DNA from: Flavobacteriales bacterium
GTDB lineage: Bacteria; Bacteroidota; Bacteroidia; Flavobacteriales; BACL11
Reading direction: 5' to 3'
Assembly: GCA_014381465.1 (NCBI GenBank)
Contig: JACNLP010000023.1
Span: forward strand, 1 to 37,071
Length of the DNA: 37,071 nucleotides
A program made the position numbers and the translations under genes. Of the stretch, positions 24,576-32,729 are shown piece by piece. The first letter of the stretch is position 1. Each line of letters opens with the position of its first letter. The notes beneath the pieces were generated by a model that saw only the letters and a program-made list of their open reading frames with translations, made no database searches and was not told the DNA's origin.

Positions 24576-25586
24576 ATGATGAACTTTAAAGAAAGAATAA
24601 ATGCTTTTAGTGAGTTGGGGAATTACTTTTCCAATGGATTAGATGATGAGTTTACTGAAAAAATAAGAGAAGCAGAAATAAAGAATCCTTGGTTTACAAC
24701 AGAAAATCAAAAACAAGCTATTTATGTTTGGGGGGAGCAACTTACAAATGAAAACCTTGATGCTTGGCTTTCGCCTTATCATCTGTCAGAGAATAAAAAG
24801 CCAAAAAATGTGCTGATTATTATGGCTGGGAATATACCGCTTGTGGGGTTTCACGATTTTTTATCTGTTTTAATTAGCGGGGATAATGCAGTTATAAAAA
24901 TGTCTGTTAATGATAATATTTTGTTACCCTTTATAATTAAAAAACTAATAGAAATAAACCCTGAATTTGAGAAAAAGATACAATTTGTAGAAGAAATTAA
25001 AAACAAAAAGTTTGATGTAGTAATTGCAACTGGCTCTGATATGTCGGCTAAGTATTTTGATTATTATTTTAAAAATGCCAAGAAAATAATCAGAAAAAAT
25101 AGAAAGTCAGTTGCTATTTTAGATGGCACTGAAAGTAAAGAAGAACTTGGGCTTCTTGCAAAAGATGTTTTTTCTTACTTTGGCTTAGGCTGCAGAAATG
25201 TGTCTAAAATTTTCTTACCAAAGGGATATGATTTAGATCAATTATTTGAGGTGTTTTACCCGTATCAAGAAGTAATAGAACATAAAAAATATAGTAATAA
25301 TTACGATTATAATAAAGCTGTTTATCTGATGGGGAATTATGAGATTACTGAAAACGGATTCCTGCTTTTAAAGGAAGATTCTTCTCTGCAATCACCACTT
25401 GCTATGTTGCATTATGAGTTTTATTCCAATATAGAAAAAGTTGAAAGTTTTATTGCTAAAAATAAGCAGCAGCTACAATGTATTGTTTCCAAAGACCATA
25501 TTGCTTTTGGGCAAACGCAAAAGCCCAATCTTTGGGACTATGCTGATGGAGAGGATACTATTGAATTTTTGAGAGAGGAAGAATAA
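24576..25586 (+). CDS. LuxC-family acyl-CoA reductase
   Basis: A protein of 336 residues matching the LuxC/aldehyde-dehydrogenase-like fold: NVLIIMAGNIPLVGFHDFLS as the nucleotide-binding start, FDVVIATGSDMSAKYFDYYF, RKNRKSVAILDGTE and FGLGCRNVSKIFLP, where Cys206 is the expected catalytic thiol. LuxC enzymes reduce acyl-CoA or acyl thioesters to aldehydes using NADPH; the substrate here is unknown. There are no luciferase or other lux genes nearby, as is usual for the stand-alone members of Bacteroidota. The protein is shorter than Vibrio LuxC (about 480). It starts 15 nt after a TATTTTTG -7 box, and two ATG codons stand in tandem at the start. Confidence 0.85.
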   Translation: MMNFKERINAFSELGNYFSNGLDDEFTEKIREAEIKNPWFTTENQKQAIYVWGEQLTNENLDAWLSPYHLSENKKPKNVLIIMAGNIPLVGFHDFLSVLISGDNAVIKMSVNDNILLPFIIKKLIEINPEFEKKIQFVEEIKNKKFDVVIATGSDMSAKYFDYYFKNAKKIIRKNRKSVAILDGTESKEELGLLAKDVFSYFGLGCRNVSKIFLPKGYDLDQLFEVFYPYQEVIEHKKYSNNYDYNKAVYLMGNYEITENGFLLLKEDSSLQSPLAMLHYEFYSNIEKVESFIAKNKQQLQCIVSKDHIAFGQTQKPNLWDYADGEDTIEFLREEE

Positions 25587-25765
25587 AAAATATTCCAAAA
25601 ACGAGATATCTCACACAAGGTTCGATATGACAATATTTTTTAATTGCTACATTTTCTTCTTATTAGCACATCTTCAAGTTTATAGTTTTGGTTCATAAAA
25701 AATAGTCCAAAAACAAGATATCTCACACAAGGTTCGATATGACAACATTTTTTAATTGTTACATT
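25583..25765. repeat. 71-bp direct repeat after the reductase gene
   Basis: 25583-25653 and 25695-25765 are the same 71-bp sequence with about four mismatches, 112 bp apart. The first copy begins at the stop codon of the reductase gene. Each contains GAGATATCTC-like and GGTTCGATATGACA words; read on the minus strand they belong to the same TGTCAT..ATCTC family seen at 8908. No gene lies in this stretch. Confidence 0.85.
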
Positions 25766-25800
25766 ATTTTTCAATTTTTCCATTATCTCAATACTATTTA

Positions 25801-25808
25801 TATATTTG
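25801..25808 (+). promoter_or_regulatory. -7 element of the cobalamin-riboswitch transcript
   Basis: TATATTTG fits TANNTTTG and lies 13 nt before the first riboswitch stem (25821), which is where a transcript carrying the full aptamer should start. No clear -33 TTTG. Confidence 0.6.
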
Positions 25809-25820
25809 CCCCATATTAGT

Positions 25821-25970
25821 ACACCAAATAGGTGTAAAAGGGAATGAGGTGTGAATCCTCAACTTTACCAGAAGCTGTAAAGTCCACTAGATTTTAGAGA
25901 CCACATTGCCACTGTTTATCAAATGGGAAGGCCACTCTAAAAAGGACCAAGTCAGAAGACCTGCTAAGTA
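25821..25970 (+). ncRNA. Cobalamin (B12) riboswitch
   Basis: Opening stem ACACC..GGTGT (25821-25835), then GGGAATGAGGTGTGAATCCTC, a second arm AGCTGTAAAGTCC, the GCCACTGT element (25908-25915), ATGGGAAGGCCACT, and the B12 box AGTCAGAAGACCTGCT (25950-25965). This order and wording match class-I cobalamin riboswitches. It lies 44 bp before the ATG of a TonB receptor. B12 binding should lower expression of that gene. The box word CCTGC (25960-25964) is complementary to GCAGG (26001-26005) just before the ATG, a possible part of the switch. Confidence 0.93.
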
Positions 25971-26008
25971 AACAAAACCGAATCGTTTCTGGTTAAAACG
26001 GCAGGAAG

Positions 26009-27880
26009 ATGAAACATTTTTTAACAAACATATTACTCTATTTTGGACTATCAGTTAATCTGCTGGCGCAAACTACTTTGGATACCATTTACCTTCCGGA
26101 AGTAAAGCTAATTGAAAGCAAAATACAAACCCATTCTATTGGAAGTAAAACAGAAACTATTTCTACTATTTTATTAGGAGAAAGCAAGACCCAAACCCTT
26201 GCCGATTTCCTTACTAAAAATGGCAGTATTTTTATCAAACAATATGGCGCTTTGGCTACTCCTGCTTTTAGAGGAACGGCTGCCTCACACACCCTCTTTT
26301 TATGGAACGATATTCCTTTAAATTCCCTTTCCACAGGGATGATTGATATGGGCTTATTGCCTGCTAATTGCTTTGACCAATTGCAAGTTGCTTACGGAGG
26401 TAGTTCATCCATTTTTGGAAGTGGCGCCATTGGCGGAAGTATTCACCTTGATAACATTGTTGCTTTTCAAAAAAAACAGGAAATAAAACTTGCTTATGAA
26501 GTGGGTTCCTTTGGCTTAAAATCTAGAAATTTAGAATTGAAACACGCTAATAAGAGGAACTTTCTAAAAGTAATTTATAGTAAAGTAGAGGATGAAAACA
26601 ACTTTTCCTTTATCAATACCGTGAAAAGAGATAATCCTTTGGAATACAACAAGCACGCTATGGTAAAATCAGAAAACTTACAAGCTGTTTTCGGCTTTCA
26701 ATACAATACAAAAAATAGGGTAGAAACGCACTTTTGGAAAGTACAAACAGAAAGGGAAATTCCATCCAATATGACAGTGCCAAATTCTACTGCCATGCAG
26801 TATGATGATGCCAATCGTTTTTTGCTAAAATCTTCTCATTCCATAGGTGGAGGAACTCTTAAATTAAAACAAGCATTGATGAAGGAGGACTTTAATTATG
26901 TGGATAAACCAAAGAATATAGATAGTAAAATATTGGCAAAAAACTACATCTCCAATGCGGATTATAACTACTGTTTAAGGTACTTTACTTTTAATGTTGG
27001 GGCGGCTTTTACCAATAATAATATAGAAAGCAATAACTATAAAAATGGTAAAAGAGAGGAGAATGAAAAGGCAGTTTATTCATCTTTCCAAACTAATTTT
27101 AAAGGGTTTTCTTCTGCTATTTCTATAAGAAAGCAAATGCACAGCACTTATGTAATCCCTTTAATTCCATCTGTTGGAATCCATCAAAAACTTACTGACT
27201 TCCTTTCTGTTCGTGCCAAAACAAATAAGAATTTCCGTTCACCCACTTTTAACGAAAGGTTTTGGGCAGGACTTGGAAATGCTGATTTACTTACAGAAAA
27301 TGGATGGAGTCATGAGGCTGGTTTTGATGTAAAACTAAAAGGATTGACAATAAGTGCGACTGCTTTCTCATTAAAAGTGCAAGATTGGATTCAATGGATG
27401 CCAAATGCAGTTGGTATTTGGAATGCAGAAAATATCAAACAAGTGTGGAGTAGAGGGATTGAGGGAAATTGTAAAATAAAAGTTCCATTAAATAAAGCTG
27501 AAATTTTGTTGATTGGGAACTATCAGTACAACCAATCGACCAACGAAAAAGGGATAAGCGCATTGGATAACTCTATCAGTAAGCAATTGATTTATACGCC
27601 ATTTCATAAAGGCAATCTTATTTTTATACTGAAAGAAAACAATTTCCAATTGAGCATCAATCAATCTTATAATGGCTCGGTTTTTACTACTTCCGATAAT
27701 AAGGAAAGTTTAGAGGCTTATCTGCTTTGTGATGTAGCGCTTTTGTATCAATTTCAAGAAGCTCCACTTAGCTTTCAATTGACAATAAAAAATATCAGAA
27801 ACAAAACTTATCAGCCCTATAAAAATTATCCGGCTGCTGGCAGAGAATTATTATTAACCTTAAATTATATTATTAACTAA
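26009..27880 (+). CDS. btuB: TonB-dependent cobalamin receptor (BtuB-like)
   Basis: A protein of 623 residues. Signal peptide (to about residue 20, LSVNLLAQ), a plug domain (DFLTKNGSIFIKQYGALATP, AFRGTAASHTLFLWNDIPLN, LQVAYGGSSSIFGSGAIGGS) and a 22-strand-type barrel that ends GRELLLTLNYIIN. Length is close to BtuB of enterobacteria (about 600) and there is no N-terminal carboxypeptidase-like domain, unlike SusC-type receptors. It is the first gene after the cobalamin riboswitch and is followed 14 bp later by a BtuG-like lipoprotein, so vitamin B12 or another corrinoid is the most likely substrate. Energy comes from TonB-ExbBD encoded elsewhere. Confidence 0.9.
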   Translation: MKHFLTNILLYFGLSVNLLAQTTLDTIYLPEVKLIESKIQTHSIGSKTETISTILLGESKTQTLADFLTKNGSIFIKQYGALATPAFRGTAASHTLFLWNDIPLNSLSTGMIDMGLLPANCFDQLQVAYGGSSSIFGSGAIGGSIHLDNIVAFQKKQEIKLAYEVGSFGLKSRNLELKHANKRNFLKVIYSKVEDENNFSFINTVKRDNPLEYNKHAMVKSENLQAVFGFQYNTKNRVETHFWKVQTEREIPSNMTVPNSTAMQYDDANRFLLKSSHSIGGGTLKLKQALMKEDFNYVDKPKNIDSKILAKNYISNADYNYCLRYFTFNVGAAFTNNNIESNNYKNGKREENEKAVYSSFQTNFKGFSSAISIRKQMHSTYVIPLIPSVGIHQKLTDFLSVRAKTNKNFRSPTFNERFWAGLGNADLLTENGWSHEAGFDVKLKGLTISATAFSLKVQDWIQWMPNAVGIWNAENIKQVWSRGIEGNCKIKVPLNKAEILLIGNYQYNQSTNEKGISALDNSISKQLIYTPFHKGNLIFILKENNFQLSINQSYNGSVFTTSDNKESLEAYLLCDVALLYQFQEAPLSFQLTIKNIRNKTYQPYKNYPAAGRELLLTLNYIIN

Positions 27881-27894
27881 AAACAAAAACAATT

Positions 27895-28983
27895 ATGAAA
27901 AAACAGTTAAAACAATTAGGAATGATTGCAATGGCAATCTGCACCTTATCATCTTGTAAAAAAGATACACCAACAACATCTGTTACAGAGGGTAATTATG
28001 AGCATGGTTACTTTGTGACCAATGAAGGAGGCTTTGGAAGTGGAAATGGATCCATCTCTTTTATTAGCAATGATAACACAGTAGAAAATAATGTGTTTGC
28101 ATCCATAAACTCTTTCCTTTTAGGAGATGTGGTGCAATCTATGAATATCATTAATGATAAGGCTTATATTGTAGTGAATAATTCTTATAAAATTGAAGTT
28201 GCTAATATCGATTCCATGACGCATGTTGCAAGCATTGAAGGAGGGCATTTTCAAAGCCCAAGATATATTTTGCAAGTAGATGAAAACAAAGCCTATGTCT
28301 CAGATTGGGGAGGCGGTTTTGGTGGAGCTATTGTTATTATTGATTTAGACAGCAACATACAAACTGATCTTATTTATAATGGCGGTAGTCCTGAGGGTTT
28401 AGTAAAGTCGGGCGATAAAGTTTTTACTGCTGATGGTGGTTATGGTTGGTCTGGATCTGCTCCCAGAGTTTCGGTCATCAGTACCATTACAGACGAAATA
28501 GAAAGCACCATTGATGTTGGGGATGTGCCAAGGTCTATTCAAGTAGATGCAAATGGAGATGTTTGGGTACTTTGTGAGGGAAAAACAGAATATGATGCTG
28601 ATTGGAATATTGTTGGGCATACAGCAGGGCAGTTGGTCAAAATAAACGGTACTACTGCTCAAATTGAAGAAACATTTATTTTTGCAGATTCTACTCAGCA
28701 TCCAAGTAATTTAGTGATTAATGATGCAGGAACAACTTTGTATTTTAGTAACGGAGGTTGGGCAAAAGCCGTTTATGCTTTTGATATTGCTGATACACAA
28801 TTACCAACTACTGCACTCATAAATAAAAGTTTTTATGGATTAGGCTGTAATGGGGGCTATATTTACGGAACAGATGCTGTGGATTTTGTGCAAAATGGTT
28901 GGTCCTACCGATACACTACAAGTGGAGCTATTGTAGATTCAGTGCAAGTTGGTATTATTCCAGGAGGTTATAGTTTTAATTAA
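27895..28983 (+). CDS. BtuG-like beta-propeller surface lipoprotein (DUF5074/YncE-like)
   Basis: A protein of 362 residues. Signal ending in TLSSC (Cys21) marks a lipoprotein. The rest shows seven-bladed-propeller repeats of the YncE/DUF5074 type, for example YFVTNEGGFGSGNGSISFIS, KAYIVVNNSYKIEVANID, KAYVSDWGGGFGGAIVIIDL, RSIQVDANGDVWVLCEG and HPSNLVINDAGTTLYFSNGG. BtuG of Bacteroides is a surface propeller lipoprotein that captures corrinoids and hands them to BtuB. Position directly behind the riboswitch-controlled receptor, in one transcript ending at the terminator at 29011, makes the same role likely. Corrinoid binding itself is inferred. Confidence 0.83.
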   Translation: MKKQLKQLGMIAMAICTLSSCKKDTPTTSVTEGNYEHGYFVTNEGGFGSGNGSISFISNDNTVENNVFASINSFLLGDVVQSMNIINDKAYIVVNNSYKIEVANIDSMTHVASIEGGHFQSPRYILQVDENKAYVSDWGGGFGGAIVIIDLDSNIQTDLIYNGGSPEGLVKSGDKVFTADGGYGWSGSAPRVSVISTITDEIESTIDVGDVPRSIQVDANGDVWVLCEGKTEYDADWNIVGHTAGQLVKINGTTAQIEETFIFADSTQHPSNLVINDAGTTLYFSNGGWAKAVYAFDIADTQLPTTALINKSFYGLGCNGGYIYGTDAVDFVQNGWSYRYTTSGAIVDSVQVGIIPGGYSFN

Positions 28984-29010
28984 TCTTGAGTAAGTAAGAT
29001 TTAGATTTAA

Positions 29011-29038
29011 AGAGGGAGGCATTTGTCTCCCTTTTTTT
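29011..29038 (+). terminator. Rho-independent terminator after the BtuG-like gene
   Basis: AGGGAG (29013-29018) pairs with CTCCCT (29027-29032) around an 8-nt loop, followed by seven T. It separates the first propeller lipoprotein from the second. Confidence 0.88.
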
Positions 29039-29060
29039 ATCTTTACCAAAAATTTAAGTC

Positions 29061-30131
29061 ATGAAATTTCTAAAATACTTCCTTCTTTTATCCATAGTAA
29101 TATCCTCTTGTAAAACAGAAGAAGATGAGCCAACTCCAGAGTTTTCGAAAGATTATGGGAAAGGCATGTATATCCTTACTGATCAGGGAGTTTCTTTTTA
29201 TAATTTAGAAGATGTTGATTCGCTTAGAGTGATGAAAAATGGTATTTATAAATCGGTAAACAATACAAGTATTTCACAACCCAAAAGCATCACTATTAAA
29301 GGAAATCAAGCATTTATTATTGGTGATAAAGTTTATACAGTTGACATTGAAACATTTGGAAGTTTGGGTAGTATTACAGGCTTTTCCAATCCGATAAGTT
29401 GCGTAAGGGTGGATAATAATAGGTTGTATGTGGTAGATAAAGGAGATGCTACTGTAAAGGTAGTTGATTTAATCAAAAAAGAAATTCAAAGCCATATTGA
29501 AACTGGAGATGGGACTCAGCCAACTAAAATTGTGAATAATTGGTTCAGAACAGTAATTATGAATGGAGGCAGTAGCACAAAAGCAGAAAGAGATAGTTCT
29601 ATTGTGTCTATCGATTATTTTACAAAATACGATTTTGTTGTGGTAGATGATTTTTCAGGAAAATTAGATGTAGGTTACAATCCAAATAGTGCTGTTTTTG
29701 GTACAGATGATTTGTGGGTTTTATGTAAAGGAATTTATGACCCTAATAATCCTGTTGATAATACGCCAGGAACTATTTATCAAGTATGGCCCTATAGTGT
29801 TTTGTCCTCTTTTTTTAATAAAACACTTAGTGGCATTTATAATGCGGATAATTTGACAATAAATAAATCAAAAAGCAGACTGTTTTTTACTGCAGAAAAT
29901 GGAGTGTATATTACGGATTTAGGAATTAATCCTACAGTACATATTCCTGGTATTGATGCTAGTTTTATCGCTATTAACACCGAGTCAATTAATGATAGCA
30001 CAAATGTAGAATATCTTTATACAAATGATGCTAATCAAAGTGGATTGGTTTTAAAATATGAAGCTTGGACTGGTGACTTTGTAGAATCCATTGTGGTAAA
30101 TGGAACTGCATTAGAAGTCGCTTTTTACTAA
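29061..30131 (+). CDS. Second propeller lipoprotein of the cobalamin locus
   Basis: A protein of 356 residues. Short signal with lipobox VISSC (Cys17). Propeller-like repeats: KGMYILTDQGVSFYNLEDVD, QAFIIGDKVYTVDIETFGSL, RLYVVDKGDATVKVVDLIKK, TDDLWVLCKGIYDPNNP and RLFFTAENGVYITDLGI. It shares blade motifs with the preceding BtuG-like protein (WVLC and terminal blade layout) but is clearly diverged. A terminator stands between them and a near-consensus TATCTTTA (29038-29045) lies 15 nt upstream, so it may be transcribed separately or by read-through. A second corrinoid-capture protein or one for another ligand; unknown. Confidence 0.75.
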   Translation: MKFLKYFLLLSIVISSCKTEEDEPTPEFSKDYGKGMYILTDQGVSFYNLEDVDSLRVMKNGIYKSVNNTSISQPKSITIKGNQAFIIGDKVYTVDIETFGSLGSITGFSNPISCVRVDNNRLYVVDKGDATVKVVDLIKKEIQSHIETGDGTQPTKIVNNWFRTVIMNGGSSTKAERDSSIVSIDYFTKYDFVVVDDFSGKLDVGYNPNSAVFGTDDLWVLCKGIYDPNNPVDNTPGTIYQVWPYSVLSSFFNKTLSGIYNADNLTINKSKSRLFFTAENGVYITDLGINPTVHIPGIDASFIAINTESINDSTNVEYLYTNDANQSGLVLKYEAWTGDFVESIVVNGTALEVAFY

Positions 30132-30211
30132 TCTTTTCAGATAGTTTATTAGTTGCTATTTATTGGTTACTAGTTTTTTTACTTTTATCTATTCTCTAAA
30201 ATCCTAGCGGT

Positions 30212-30817
30212 CTAACATCTATTTTCTATTCTTATTTCATGGTTCTTTTTAAATGTTTCCAAAACCACTTCTGCTTTGCTTTTTGGGACTGCAAATATAA
30301 GTTTACATTCTATTTGAAAGTCAGTATTTACAACTTCTAAATCAAATTCTTTTACCAAGCGCATTACATCATTCATTTGAGGATATTTAAAGCTTACCTC
30401 ATATTGCTCTTTTATAGTTTTTGTAATGATTGTTGCTTCAGATATTGCCTGAGAAGCTGCTGTTTTATAGGAACGAATTAATCCTGGTACTCCTAGTTTT
30501 ACTCCTCCAAAATAACGAACAACTACAATTAGTATATTGGTTAAATCATTAGATAATATCTGTCCTAAAATTGGTTTCCCTGCAGTAGAGGAAGGTTCTC
30601 CATCATCATTTGCTCTTTGTGCAGATTTATCAGGATTTAAGATATAGGCATAACAGTGGTGCCGAGCTGCATATTCTAGTTTTTTTACTTCTTCTAGTTT
30701 TTCTTTTACTTCTTGCTCGGAATAAACAGGGTAGGAATAAGCAATAAACTTACTTCCTTTCTCTTTGTAAATTCCAGTAGTATGGGATTTTACTTCTTTG
30801 TATGTATCATCCATCAT
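30212..30817 (-). CDS. yigZ: YigZ/IMPACT family protein (UPF0029)
   Basis: A protein of 201 residues. The ATG at 30817 overlaps the transporter stop (TAATG); an extension to 30868 would run inside that gene. Family signatures: SKFIAYSYPVYSEQEVKEKL, ARHHCYAYIL, RANDDGEPSSTAGKPILGQI, and VVVRYFGGVKLGVPGLIRSY. YigZ and the eukaryotic IMPACT proteins share this N-terminal domain, linked to translation control, and a C-terminal UPF0029 domain; the bacterial role is not settled. Last gene of the ribD-transporter-yigZ operon. Confidence 0.92.
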   Translation of the reverse strand: MMDDTYKEVKSHTTGIYKEKGSKFIAYSYPVYSEQEVKEKLEEVKKLEYAARHHCYAYILNPDKSAQRANDDGEPSSTAGKPILGQILSNDLTNILIVVVRYFGGVKLGVPGLIRSYKTAASQAISEATIITKTIKEQYEVSFKYPQMNDVMRLVKEFDLEVVNTDFQIECKLIFAVPKSKAEVVLETFKKNHEIRIENRC

Positions 30818-31674
30818 TAGTAGGAAAAGATGTAAATTGCACAAACAGAAAGAATTATTCCAATCCAATTAGTTTTACTGAGTTTTTCCCTGAAAAGAAA
30901 CATTCCAATTAAACTTGAACTAACTACAACTCCAATACTTACTAGAGGAAAAACTATTGAACTATTTAGGTTTTCATCTCCCAGTGCTCTAAGAAAAAAT
31001 AAAAGAGAAAAGAAATTAGGAATACCAAAAATTACTCCCCAAAAAACACTTTTTAATTGCAAAGGATTCCTTGTTTTTATTGATTTTACCCCATGAATTA
31101 TTATTCCACTTAATGATGCCATGAAAAACAATACCATAAAAAATAAATACCCTCCTTCTTCAGGAAATTTCTGTGCAAAATCGTTAAAGATAGAATCAGA
31201 AACTCCTTGCCCAACAAAAACTAAAATAATAAGCCATAAGTATTTCTTGTCAAAACTTAATTTCCCTCCCTTAGTTGATGATAAGTAGATGCCTGAAAGT
31301 GCTAGAAAAAATGCTATTCCTTTAAGAAGTGTAAAGGTGTCCTCATATAGAAGAATTGCAGCACAAACAGGAATAATTAGAGACATTTTATTAGCAACTG
31401 TAGTAATTGCTATTCCTACTTTTTGAGTACCAAATGCGTAAAAGTTAAATACAATTATAAAAAGTGTTCCAATGATAATTGCATGATACAACCAATCAGA
31501 ATTCAGAATGTACTCTAGTGAAAAGTCTTGTTCCAAAAAGAAGTAAGCGCAAGTGCCTGCTGTAATGTAGTTAAAAATTAACCCTTGCAGATTATCAACT
31601 TTATACTTCTCAAACATTTTAAATACAATAATTAAAATGTTGAATAAGAGTATGGTGTAGATTATGTTATACAT
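30817..31674 (-). CDS. EamA/DMT-superfamily transporter
   Basis: A protein of 285 residues with about ten membrane helices in two homologous halves, typical of drug/metabolite exporters. Seen: the first-half YAFGTQKVGIAITTVANKMS and AFFLALSGIYLS, the second-half FFLRALGDENLNSSIVFPLV and NWIGIILSVCAIYIFSY. Substrate unknown; location between ribD and yigZ might suggest a riboflavin-pathway compound, but nothing in the sequence proves it. Its start overlaps the ribD stop by 8 bp and its stop overlaps the yigZ start. Confidence 0.85.
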   Translation of the reverse strand: MYNIIYTILLFNILIIVFKMFEKYKVDNLQGLIFNYITAGTCAYFFLEQDFSLEYILNSDWLYHAIIIGTLFIIVFNFYAFGTQKVGIAITTVANKMSLIIPVCAAILLYEDTFTLLKGIAFFLALSGIYLSSTKGGKLSFDKKYLWLIILVFVGQGVSDSIFNDFAQKFPEEGGYLFFMVLFFMASLSGIIIHGVKSIKTRNPLQLKSVFWGVIFGIPNFFSLLFFLRALGDENLNSSIVFPLVSIGVVVSSSLIGMFLFREKLSKTNWIGIILSVCAIYIFSY

Positions 31675-32695
31675 TAGTAATTGTCTTTAATTTATCACCT
31701 CCAATTTCTTCTTCAGAGGTAATCTCTCCTTCAATATTGGGTGACTTTACACCTTCATTTAAAGTTTTGTTTGTAGTAAAAACTCTTGCTTCATCCCATA
31801 AGTTATTATCAATAAAGGACTGTAAAGTTGTACTTCCTCCTTCAATAATTACTGATTGAATGTTTAGTTTATATAGTTCTTCTAATATGTTTTCAATCAA
31901 ATTGTTAAAGTCTATTTTAATAAACTTATTTTCCCTATTTTCTTCTGATTTAATTGAGTTGAAAATTAAAGTATTTGCTTCCGAATTAAAGAGATTTAAG
32001 TCTTTATCAAGTTTTAAATATTTATCAATTACTATTCGTGTTGGATTTTTTCCTTCAACCTCACGAACTGTTAAAGAGGGATTGTCTTTTTCAGCAGTAA
32101 TTCTACCTACTAAAATTGCATCTTCTTCAGCTCTCCATTTATGAACTATTTTTTTAGACTCACTAGAGGTCATCCAAAAAGGTTCTGTTTGATTTTTAGG
32201 AGCAATGTAACCGTCCTTACTTTCTGCCCATTTCAGGGTAATGTAGGGTCTTTTCTTTTCATGAAATGTAAAAAATCGTTTATTGAGTACTCTACTTTCT
32301 TCTTCTAAAACTCCAACAACAACTTCAATTCCTGCATCTTTCATTTTTTGAATTCCCTTTCCTGCAACTTCAGAAAATGTATCCACACAACCAATAACTA
32401 CTTTTGGTATTTTATGTTCAATTATCAGGTTAGAGCAAGGTGGAGTTTTGCCAAAATGGGCGCAAGGTTCTAGGTTTACATATAGGGTAGATTTAGATAA
32501 TAAACTCTTGTCCTTTACACTATTAATTGCATTTACTTCAGCATGCGCTTCTCCATACTTTTCATGATAGCCTTCCCCAATAATATCTCCATCATAAACT
32601 ATAACTGAGCCTACCATTGGGTTTGGGGATGTATAGCCAATTGCTTTGCTGGCTAATTCAATACATCTTTTCATAAAATTACCCTCATTTTGCAT
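31667..32695 (-). CDS. ribD: Bifunctional riboflavin biosynthesis deaminase/reductase
   Basis: A protein of 342 residues catalysing two steps of riboflavin synthesis: deamination of the pyrimidine ring, then reduction of the ribosyl side chain with NADPH. The N-terminal deaminase has the zinc ligands in GEAHAEVNAI and PCAHFGKTPPCSNLI; the C-terminal reductase starts near 150 with LKWAESKDGYIAPKN and ends with VIIEGGSTTLQSFI. The first Met gives MQNEGNFMKRCIELASKAIG, closely matching RibD N-termini. A TATTTTTG -7 box ends 4 nt before the ATG. Other rib genes are not in the window. Confidence 0.95.
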   Translation of the reverse strand: MQNEGNFMKRCIELASKAIGYTSPNPMVGSVIVYDGDIIGEGYHEKYGEAHAEVNAINSVKDKSLLSKSTLYVNLEPCAHFGKTPPCSNLIIEHKIPKVVIGCVDTFSEVAGKGIQKMKDAGIEVVVGVLEEESRVLNKRFFTFHEKKRPYITLKWAESKDGYIAPKNQTEPFWMTSSESKKIVHKWRAEEDAILVGRITAEKDNPSLTVREVEGKNPTRIVIDKYLKLDKDLNLFNSEANTLIFNSIKSEENRENKFIKIDFNNLIENILEELYKLNIQSVIIEGGSTTLQSFIDNNLWDEARVFTTNKTLNEGVKSPNIEGEITSEEEIGGDKLKTITNV

Positions 32696-32699
32696 GGCT

Positions 32700-32726
32700 C
32701 AAAAATAGCCAAATTATTACATTTGT
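32700..32726. promoter_or_regulatory. Back-to-back promoters of ribD and prmC in a 34-bp gap
   Basis: Minus-strand TATTTTTG (32707-32700) lies 4 nt before the ribD ATG; plus-strand TACATTTG (32719-32726) lies 3 nt before the prmC GTG at 32730. Both fit TANNTTTG. The -33 regions of each promoter would lie inside the other gene, so the two polymerases would collide or exclude each other. Confidence 0.6.
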
Positions 32727-32729
32727 CCT

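Noticed and set aside
24576-25586. Bioluminescence gene cluster
   Set aside because: Only a LuxC-family reductase is present; no luciferase, LuxD or LuxE-like genes are nearby.
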